A DNA stretch of 64,000 nucleotides from Hydractinia symbiolongicarpus (Eukaryota > Cnidaria > Hydrozoa > Anthoathecata > Hydractiniidae). Position numbers and translations under genes: made by a program. This document shows, in pieces, positions 55,621 to 64,000 of this stretch (the stretch's first letter is position 1; each line of letters starts with the position of its first letter). The notes under the pieces are model-generated. The model was not told where the DNA came from and ran no database searches. It saw only the letters and a program-made list of their open reading frames with translations. Location of the stretch: contig NC_079882.1 in NCBI RefSeq assembly GCF_029227915.1, positions 20,403,001 through 20,467,000 on the forward strand. Reading direction: 5' to 3'.

Positions 55621-57480
55621 CAAATAGCCCTGGTGGCAAAGTTGTTGTTGTTCTCAAATGAAACAAAATTTCGTGGCAAATACTAAATTTTGGGATTCGC
55701 AAGTTTAATAACTTTTTACCAAACTTAATTCCCGCAAAAAGAATAATTTCGGTTCCGTGAAGTTGCTTCAAAGTATATTATGTTGAAATGTACTTTATAA
55801 AGAACTATGTCGAGACTTTTTTCTTTCGCTATGTCTAGTTTTTAGGGGTGTTCTATCTTACAGAGAATGTTTTATTCACAAAAGTTCGAAGAAAATGCGG
55901 ATCACAGCCCGCCTGGCCAGCCATTTTATCAGCGTTCATAATCCGGTCACCGCGACATAACCAGTGCAAAAAACAACATAATCCGGCTGTCGCGGCTGTA
56001 AACAGGCCGTTTTCGCAATCTGGGCAGAACACAACACCAGATAACTTTGCTACTCGCACCTTGTGCTACGGAGGTAAGTTTCTGCAATTTCAGCTAAACT
56101 AAAAGGGGGCATAAAGAACGATCGTTAATTTTTGACCTCTTTTTGTTTGCTCAACAAGTTCTCTTCATAAACCCACCCTGTTTGGACATGCATGTTCACC
56201 ACCCTCTACCACCAGCTACACGTGTTTAGTTAGACTCAAAAGCTAGCTAGCTACCCTCAAAATACGTTATTTTGTTATTAGGGCAGCAGGAGGATGTCGC
56301 TAATCTTGGTGTTAAAGTCATCGTCGGACTGACCTTATTTTTTTTATTGCAATTTTTTTTTTTAAAAAAAAGTCAGAAGTATAGCTAGCTATATAAATAT
56401 TATTAAATCGTGCTTCACTTTTAAATTCTGACCATGTGTGCCAAGAGTTCTGAGGTTCTGCAAACTAGTTAACTGGATAGCAAGCTAGCGTATACAATCC
56501 ATATTATGTGATTATGAACAAACAGCTCTAATGACAATCTTGCAGCTGCGCTTGCTACATAACTTTATGGTTTTGACTATTAGACATCCCTATAAGACAT
56601 CCCTTTAAGACATCTAATTAGTAAAAGTCAGAGCTTGCTCCATGCTATAATTTTGCAGATTTTCTGATTTATGCCAATTTTGGGCTTTGCAAAGTGCTTA
56701 GAAATTTTGGATATCACACAAGACGAGGGTTTAGGAGATCCGGTAATGATTTGTAAACAAACAGGAAAATGTGCCAATCTGCTTTTTACCAATTTTTGTT
56801 TAGATCACTTTCTGTGCATTGCAATGTTTTCATTTTACATTTGAAATGAAAACAGAAGTGAAAAAATATGAATAAATATATTTGCTTACTATTTGATAAC
56901 GCCGGTGGTAACGAAACGGATTCGAGACCCATGTTTGGGAAACTTACCCAAATTGGTCTCAGGTGGTCCCTAGTTACCCACACGGTAAAAAATCATTGAC
57001 ATCACCACCTCGTTTCCAAGTTATTTGGCCTCAAAGTTTTAGGTGCATTGTAATGGCTTCATTAATTTAATATAGGATATTGACATTAAAGTAGTGCAAC
57101 GTCAAAAAATTTAACATTTGAGACATCACTTTTTCTGCAACATCAAAGGAAAATGAACGCATCCACTTTGCCTGTTAAGGACAGACACAGTCTTCGTATT
57201 ATTATAGAGATTAAAACTGGTTAAAAAATTAATTTTAGTGCTTTTTTATATACCTTTGAAGTAAAAAATCTTTATCAATTTAAATAACTGACAGCTCATC
57301 CCGTATGGTCTTGTTTTTTTACCTACAAGAATGTGCAAAAATCCATTATTTCAAGGAGGCAGCACAAAGAAAGATTTCTAGGGTCAAGGAAACTTCTAAA
57401 TGTGGGTACCACAATTCCAGTGCAAACGGAAACAAGATAATATATATAAAAAAAACTGCTTAATTTGTTGAAAAAAAGAA
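55621..57480. other. intergenic, no gene seen
   Basis: No exon with family resemblance is present. A donor-like TACGGAG|GTAAGT at ~56070 follows a GC-richer stretch and could be an upstream non-coding exon of PEX13, but nothing else supports it. Short TAAGACATCCCT repeats lie at 56580-56620. Confidence 0.4.
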
Positions 57481-58061
57481 GTAAGGCCGTCCTTAAAAAA
57501 TTTTAAGTTTGCCATTTTTCAACCGACCTTCACAATTTCTCGCTAACCACAAAAAGTTTGGGTTGGGATTTTTCATTATTATTTTAATATTCCAGTATTT
57601 CGCCGATTTCCGACCCAAAAACAATTAAACTACAGACTCAAATTATTTTTCCATAAAGTATAAGTATAGTTAAATAAAAATGTAGCAAACAAATCGCTAA
57701 GCAAATGAATAATCAAAACAACAGAGTTCGCTGCTATAGCACAGTTTATGTGCCTACCATATTTGTTTATATGTATCAGTACCATATGTTTTGACGCGGA
57801 CCTGTTTCATTGGTCATCATTTTTGACGTACAACCGTGCTGGATGCACTGGGACTAAGAATGATAACAAACAGCAGTTCTGAAGTGTAACGATTGTAATG
57901 TGCAGGTCCCTGAGGTAAAAATAGACCCAGCGTAATACAGCAAAGCTCACGAGAAGACCATAGTAGAAATGATTTTTTTTTGTCTGACGCAAAGGTAAAA
58001 AAAAAATCTGTCGACCTGCGACGAAAACAGCAAACCAACAATTAGTTAAGGACGGCCTAAC
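57481..58061. mobile_element. MITE candidate, ~580 bp
   Basis: The left end GTAAGGCCGTCCTTAA and the inverted right end GTTAGGCCGTCCTTAA differ at one of 16 positions. No transposase frame is present between them and no clear target-site duplication is visible, so class and exact ends are uncertain. Confidence 0.6.
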
Positions 58062-58985
58062 AGAAATTCAAAATTTTTTTCAAATTTTACACTTCAAACC
58101 TGAAGGTAGAAAAACAAACACTCTTTATTGTTAAAATAGGTGCTTGAAAAGTCTGCTGTGTATAATTTATTTTCCACAATTATTTTAGAAGGTGAAATAA
58201 ATCTTATTGCGATTAGACAATTACAATGGTATGTCTTCTTCAGCCTCTCAGCAGTGGGATCTAATAGGTGATGTAAAGACACATAACCCTGACAATCAAC
58301 GGTATGGTTTATCAAGAATGAGGTACATTTTTCGGATTTCTAATTAAGGGTACAGCAGACCTTATTCTAAAGTTTCTCTAATTTTGTGATAAGAAATGCA
58401 ATTCTCCTAAAATCTCCTAAATGTTCGTATTATATTCACCTAAGAAAAAACCAATAGTTCCTAAAAGAGTGAAAACCCTAAAAGTCTAATGTCAAATGCT
58501 TACAATGATGCTATGAATGATTTAATAAATTCTTCACATTTTGTCACCACCCTTAATGCTAGAAACAATGACATAGAAATTGTCAAAAGCTGTGAAATAT
58601 CAATTTAATGATACAATCAGGCTTACTCATCAAAGCCTTGTTCCACCCAACCCGCTTAATTACCTAATTCCAGCCATTAACGTTTTGAGGTGAGTCCCAA
58701 TCAAATATTGTTGTTATTCTGGTGACTAATATCAGCAATATTAAATACATCACTCCACTATTAGTAACTTCCTTTATTATGTTTAGGGGATTTTTCACCC
58801 ATTGTTTATTCCACATCCCAAAGCACCAAAAATTGCCAGTCATCAGAAAAATTGTGATGTCAATTTCAGTGACAAAAAGATGTCACATGTCAATGTCTTC
58901 TAATCTGGCATCATCCTTTGCTTTTTTTAGTTTCACTAGGTTTACCATTTTAATATGACATGAAAGTAATTTTATTTTATTGCAG
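58062..58985. other. upstream flank of PEX13
   Basis: No exon is recognised. The first coding exon is preceded by an acceptor-like TTTTATTGCAG ending at 58985, so a non-coding 5' exon probably lies in or before this stretch. Confidence 0.45.
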
Positions 58986-58989
58986 TTAC

Positions 58990-61891
58990 ATGAACGATGG
59001 CGGCATATCTTCAGAGAATAAGTTACCAAACCAACCGCCTCCTGTACCAAGACGACCTAATGCAGGTGGATTGTTGTCACAGTCACCTTCGTTATACACT
59101 CCAGGTACTCCTTTTTTATTTAATCTTGTATTTATAATATAAAATGGAAGTTTTTGGACCTCAGAACTAACCCTGACTCTCTGCAAGACACATTCTCAAG
59201 CCCTTATTAGAAAGACTAGGAAATGTTGAACGAATTACTAATTAATTAGTACTGAGGCCTTGTAAAACTTTTCACAAAATTTGAATGCAAATCTTGTCAT
59301 GACTAATGGTTATTTTCACTATTTTAGTGTCGTAAAAAATACGAAAGTTAACAAATTACAAAATTAAAATCAAGACATCTTTATCTAATTTTTACAATAA
59401 ATAAAGAACATACACCATACCTAAAGACTCGCAAATGTTTAACTACCATATTAGTTTACTAGATCAAAGGGGCCTTGCTTTTAAATCTTATTTAAGGTAC
59501 TGTGACCCAAAGTGGTGCCTATCATTCTACAGGACAGCTAAAAGGTTTACTGAATCACCACAATTAACGTGGGCTAAATATTCATTTAGCTTCCTTTAAT
59601 TGCTCGGTTTCTCAGTAAGAACACATATATTAATAGAGAATGTTGTATTATGAAACATTTGTAGCATACAACCTTGAATTTATCAAATTTAAGGAATAGA
59701 TGCAGATGCCAGGTCAGAAGATTAATCGAAGTAAGGCAGAACAGATAACATGTGCATGTAGTAAAATTTGGATGTTTAGTTCAATTGGAAGGTTGCAGTT
59801 TTATCAGAAAATAGTTTTAACATTTTCGCATTATTTTTCAGGGTATGGTAGTAGTATGTATGGGAATCCATACCAAAGCTTTATGTATGGTGGACCCAGT
59901 ATGTATTTCTTTCTCATAGTGTGTAACTAAAAGGTTGCAAATTTGATTCTCCATTGTTATTCACTTTTAATTCAGTGACGACCTCACTTTTAAAGGTCTT
60001 TTCAAAACACAAACAAGCTAGAACTTTGGTATGGTTATCTCGGTTTAATATTGTGACCAAATAATATCACGGAATCAACTATTTTCCCTTTTTTTGTTCT
60101 TCATTCAACTATAATTTGAATGAAAATGTCTAATGGTAGTTTCCAACCTCAAGACATATTTTTTTCGTTTTCCTCAGGTATGGGTTACAGCGGATATGGA
60201 ATGAGAGGAAACTATGACGGTAGTAACTCTATTCTTGGTGGTGTTGAAGATGTAACGCAGTCAGCATTTGAATCTGTTGGTTCTGTCATACAAGCTTTTA
60301 GTTCTGTTAGCATGATGCTCGAATCGACTTTGTTTGCATTACAACATTCAGTGCGAGCAATCGTGAGTACGTAAACCTTTTTTTTTTGATGCGTCATGAG
60401 TACGGTTTATTTTACACGTTAAACAAATATTTCGCGTTAAACTTTGAGGGAAAGAAAAACACGAGGTTAAACCATGCTTATTTCTGTTTTTCATTTTAGG
60501 TGTAGCTGATCAGTTTAGTCATCTGCGGCTTCATCTTCTTACAAGTTGCATTTCAATGCTTCGCACGATTAAATATTACTTCAACAAACTGATGGTACTC
60601 TTTCACGTACGAAATAAGCAAACGGATGAAAGCATATGGAGTAAGTTTGCTTTTCTTTCTCAAATTTTTTTAACAGGGCACTAGATTTCAACTGGATGGG
60701 AACATTTTGAGCGTCCAGTTGAAACCGAATTTTTAAAGCTCTCACAAATTTTTTTAATTTTTACACAATATGCGAAACCAGACTGATTTGTTATTCCTAC
60801 TGATTTTATTTAACATATTGTACTGTATTTGTATTTAAAACTTGTAGAAGAAGTAATGCAAGGAGCAAACTCAACTGGTGACACAAAACAATGGCCTGTG
60901 GTATTGTTTTTCGCAATTGTAGTTGGAACTCCATGGTTGATGTGGAAACTTCTCCGCAACGTTGTGTCGACTCAGGATGTGAACAGCAAGTGGCAGAAAG
61001 GTAACTCACTAACCTTTCCTACTCGTTGCACAACTAATGTTTTCCACGAGGCAATGAATGTGCATATATTTTTGTTACTCAGGTGTTGGCGAACACTACT
61101 TAGCTGAAGTGAAATTTTCTTTCTCTGCTGAAAATCGTGACGAGTTGTCTATTACTTGTGGAGATATAATTCGTATTGCTCCAAAGAATAAGCAGCCACG
61201 CGTAAGAGGTTGGATTCTAGCTTCTGATGGCGAAAATCAAGGAATAGTTCCCGCGAATTATATAACAGTAAGTTCTCTAATAATTTTTAAGGAATGTCAA
61301 GATAACCACATCATTCGCATGTAGTGGTAGCGCATTCGGCTTGTAATCAATCAAGCTTTCAGGTTCGAGTCCCCACTTTGGCGCACTTTGAATGTAGTGT
61401 TGTCAACCTATTTGGTGCTATCTACTGACCATTAACTGGCTTGTGTGGCAACAAGCAAGTTCGAGCAATGCAATACGTATCTCTGGTGTTAATGTAACAT
61501 AGTTACAATCGGAGAGAAGGAAGAGTCAGCCATTAGGATGGAATTTACGGCGCAGTTGTGTTTTGGAAAATTAAATAGACGATGTTAAAGAATACTTAGT
61601 CTTTAAGTTAATAACACAACACCTACATTGATAGTGTGATAGTAATTGCCTATCCCGCATAAGTACAGAGGATTTTAGCCTTAGCTACAAAGAATTTAAT
61701 TTTCCACCTGGTTAACAACTCTTACCTGTTTTTAGATTTTAGGTAAAAATCGTAGCAACACGTCAAAGGAAGAATTAAAGTTTAAGGAGAAAAATAAAGA
61801 TAAAACGCGCATGATTACACAGACAGAAGCACTTGACAAACTAAATGAAGCATGGAGTAGCCCAACAGATCAAAACGACACTTCATCTTGA
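58990..61891 (+). CDS. PEX13: peroxisomal membrane protein PEX13 (SH3 peroxin)
   Basis: Seven exons join in frame: 58990-59104, 59842-59898, 60178-60366, 60500-60640, 60848-61000, 61083-61267 and 61736-61891, 331 residues (human 403). PEX13 is part of the peroxisomal docking/import complex with PEX14 and PEX5. The N-terminus is Pro-rich (PPPVPRRP), then Tyr/Gly-rich (GYGSSMYGNPYQSFMYGG) as in the family. Next come the conserved helical region (AFESVGSVIQAFSSVSMMLE, VADQFSHLRLH), a membrane segment (WPVVLFFAIVVGTPWLMWKL) and an SH3 domain in exon 6 (AEVKFSFSAENRDELSITCG, RGWILAS, GIVPANYI) followed by ILGKNRS. Exon 3 must use donor GTGA|GTACGT, because the nearer GTGAGT breaks the frame. The start is the first ATG after the acceptor; a further upstream coding exon is possible since the human protein is longer at this end. 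Confidence 0.95.
61319..61543 (+). mobile_element. tRNA-derived SINE, second copy
   Basis: GTAGTGGTAGCGCATTCGGC and GGTTCGAGTCCCCACTTTGG, followed by the same body as 22918-23189 (TTGGTGCTATCTACTGACC, CAATACGTATCTCTGG, GTAACATAGTTACA). The acceptor-stem part of the head is missing and the copies differ at many positions, so the insertions are not recent. It lies in the last intron of PEX13. Confidence 0.85.
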
Positions 61892-62247
61892 CATGAAGCA
61901 ACGTGTTAATTGATCGTGTTAAATATATATAATAACCACGATATAATATAACGATATAGCTATATAATAACCAATTGATTGTACTCTTTACCAAAGCTTG
62001 GTCGTATTTGACTCTCGTAAATTTTAACGCACGAATTTTCCTCTCCACAAGGGAAATTCGTGAAGAGATTTTTATATATCTTAATCATTGCAATGACAAT
62101 TTTTTTAAAAAAATATATATATTATTTCCACGTGTGTAGTTTTCAATTTTCTTGCTGCTTTTATCTACACCATCTCTCGGTGATTAGTATAAGGTAGATG
62201 AAAGACAGAGTGGTTGTTGGAGTAATACAAAAACAACTGCTCTTTGT

Positions 62248-62265
62248 GGGGGGGGGGGGGGGGGG
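62248..62265. repeat. run of 18 G
   Basis: Uninterrupted G tract about 360 bp downstream of the PEX13 stop, in otherwise AT-rich DNA. A shorter T12G8 tract lies at 30861-30880 in a USP intron. Exact lengths of such runs are error-prone in assemblies. Confidence 0.8.
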
Positions 62266-63228
62266 TCACTTGAGATATCCTAAGAACAATTTGCGATGAG
62301 CTACAACACAACACTTCTTAGAATTTTAAAGCGCAAATGGAGGAGCTAGTACAAGATGCTTGCGATAAGTGCTTTGTTTTTTATCATATTCTCATTTTCA
62401 ATATCATTTTTTTCAAGAAAGTGAGATTTTGTTGTAAAAATATAAAGACTCGGCATTCACTTCTAATAGTTGCGCTGTAGAGCTCTCCAATACATAACCA
62501 TAACGTAGAGGATCTTCGCAGAAAGATTTGTTTTCTAGTTGGAGCGCAAGGCATTATCCGTAAACTTTCAAAATGCCATGAAAACTGCCTTATCGGACGA
62601 AACTGACCAAAATTTTGGTGATTATGTGCGACAAAAAAAATTTGTCCGACGAATAAGTTTGTCCAAAAGCAATTTTCTAATATTTTAAAAGTTTACATAT
62701 ATCTCGAAAACTCATATAGGTTACACTCTGTTGATAGTATTTTATAGGCAACCAACTGGTCCTTTCACTACAAAATTTATTTAAATTCCAAGGACTCAAA
62801 AAATATCACAGACTTGGAATGCTTTTTTTGACCTAATAATTGCCTTCCCTCCTTCAGAATTTGAACTTATCGAGATCCAAGCAATAAAACTTAATTTAAT
62901 CACAAGCATGAGCTAACCAAAAGTAAATCCTTCTTGCCTTAAGGTATAAAACTTTTGAACAAACCTTTTTAGGCTTTTGGGAGGGTTTTTTGAGAAAAAA
63001 CAAGCAAAAGCATTTAAAGAATGGTACCTTGTTCATCGTTATCTTGAACTTTAAAGGTATCCATAGCAATAAGCGAATACTGTTCATTCGGGTACCCATT
63101 TTCTATTTTAACTTTATGAAGGTATGGAAAGATGATTTCCTCAAAAAATCAATTGATTTTTCAGTGTTTGACCAATGATTTTTAGTGAATGTGATTGAGA
63201 AAGTTATGATAAATCAGCCAACAAATAA

Positions 63229-63322
63229 ATAAGAAAAGTTTTAAAAACACATGTTAAAATTTTATTTTTAATTATAACATGGATTTTTTAATTTTAACTT
63301 GTGTTTTTAAAACTTTTCTTAT
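63229..63322. repeat. inverted repeat, 33-bp arms
   Basis: ATAAGAAAAGTTTTAAAAAC begins the left arm (63229-63261), which is matched inverted by 63290-63322 with one mismatch across a 28-base spacer. It is a small MITE or hairpin-forming sequence; no target duplication is clear. Confidence 0.75.
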
Positions 63323-64000
63323 TGATTGAGAAAGAATTGGGATATTTAAATTTTGGTAAAGAAAGCTTTGTTTTTCTAGATCCACTACATTGGCAGAAAC
63401 TTACCAGTTACGGTAACCGCAAAGGTTGCTGTTATCTTCCTTTTTTTCGAGTCCTTTGATGGGAACATTCTTTTCACCTTTAAACTAAAGGTGTACTTTC
63501 CTGGAGAAACATAGCTGAACGTGTTTAATCTAGATTTATAATGTTTGTGGTATTTTTTTCACCTGTATATTAACTCATTAAAGAATAAGAAATCAAAAAA
63601 TCCAAAATAGACAATTTTTTTGTTGCGCAAAATTTTTCGGCGGACAAGAAGTGAGGAAAATTTTTGTCCGACAAAGTTTTACAAAGTTTTGTCCAGTATA
63701 CGGTACGATTTATCATTGCTGTTAAAACACACACCAAAATAGAAATAACACTACACCTGCTTAAAAGAAAGTCCCGCCAACACAAAAAATAGGGCGGAAT
63801 GAATAAGTAATATCAAATTAAGAAAAGTAATATTTCCGATTTTCAAAATTTTACGTAAATCAATTCTATTCATGAAATTTTCTTGCGAAATATATATGAG
63901 ACAGCCAAGAAACTCATTTGCAGATTGGCTAGAATTTATCTTCAAATTCGTCAGGAATTGTTTAATGCAGCTAAAACGGCGATAAAATGAAAAAATTCAG

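Larger units (their letters stand above)
61892..64000. other. 3' flank of PEX13, no further gene
   Basis: It includes the PEX13 3' untranslated region. Repetitive TTGTCCGACGAA/GTCGGACAAA words occur at 62580-62670 and 63600-63690. No exon with family resemblance is seen on either strand. Confidence 0.5.

Noticed and set aside
60363-60368. GTGAGT as the donor of PEX13 exon 3
   Set aside because: It puts the next exon out of frame; GTACGT four bases later restores the conserved VADQFSHL block.
1-64000. CRISPR arrays, operons or bacterial features
   Set aside because: The window is spliced eukaryotic DNA; the tandem arrays found lack the regular repeat-spacer pattern.

Overview
The window is AT-rich eukaryotic DNA with spliced genes, long introns and many transposable-element remnants. 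The gene set (GAB/DOS-type adaptor, INF2-like formin, CUB-domain secreted protein, USP35/38, PGAP3, PEX13, DPH3) is metazoan. The mix of retroelements, MITEs and a tRNA-derived SINE fits a non-bilaterian animal, most likely a cnidarian and perhaps a hydrozoan; the species assignment is inference. Gene models were built by hand from splice sites, phase continuity and family resemblance.

Layout. 1-145: 5' end of a possible small membrane protein running off the window (minus). 1.87-2.70 and 9.87-10.07 kb: pogo-like MITEs. 4.76-4.87 kb: a small MITE with a 10-bp target duplication. 5.15-5.97 and 8.25-8.75 kb (minus): two different first coding exons for an INF2-like formin, each carrying a GBD/FH3-type domain and ending at a donor in the same phase. 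10.6-11.1 kb (minus): DPH3, two exons. 12.96-17.3 kb (minus): a complete five-exon GAB/DOS adaptor with PH domain, YxxM sites, a PxxxRxxKP Grb2-SH3 motif and a C-terminal tandem-tyrosine tail. 21.1-27.0 kb (plus): a secreted protein with two CUB domains, a long Thr/Ser/Gln/Met repeat region including six copies of a 93-bp unit, and an unrecognised C-terminus. 27.9-32.4 kb (minus): a seven-exon USP35/38 deubiquitinase. 33.4-34.3 kb (minus): intronless PGAP3.

33.66-50.85 kb is a near-identical head-to-tail tandem duplication. Unit 1 (33657-41381) has lost 1,710 bp and 28 bp relative to unit 2 (41391-50853). Each unit carries part of PGAP3, a MITE, a decayed LINE, an RTE-like LINE with a PHD-like finger, an antisense CR1/Jockey-like LINE, a hairpin and a ~129-bp tandem repeat. 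Unit 2 therefore holds a truncated PGAP3 copy. 51.0-52.36 kb is a field of TACGGAGT-type repeats, interrupted by a decayed retroelement (52.36-54.85 kb) that joins an RT to a CCHC/endonuclease-like C-terminus and has a poly(A) tail and 14-bp direct repeats. 55.2-55.6 kb is a degenerate minisatellite and 57.48-58.06 kb a MITE. 58.99-61.89 kb (plus) is PEX13 in seven exons, with a SINE in its last intron.

The genes are not an operon or a visible pathway cluster. They are independent housekeeping or signalling genes: translation-factor modification (DPH3), GPI-anchor remodelling (PGAP3), peroxisomal import (PEX13), deubiquitination (USP35/38), receptor-tyrosine-kinase signalling (GAB) and actin assembly (formin). 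The most distinctive observations are the CUB/repeat protein, the twin formin first exons, the complete GAB adaptor and the very recent tandem duplication.
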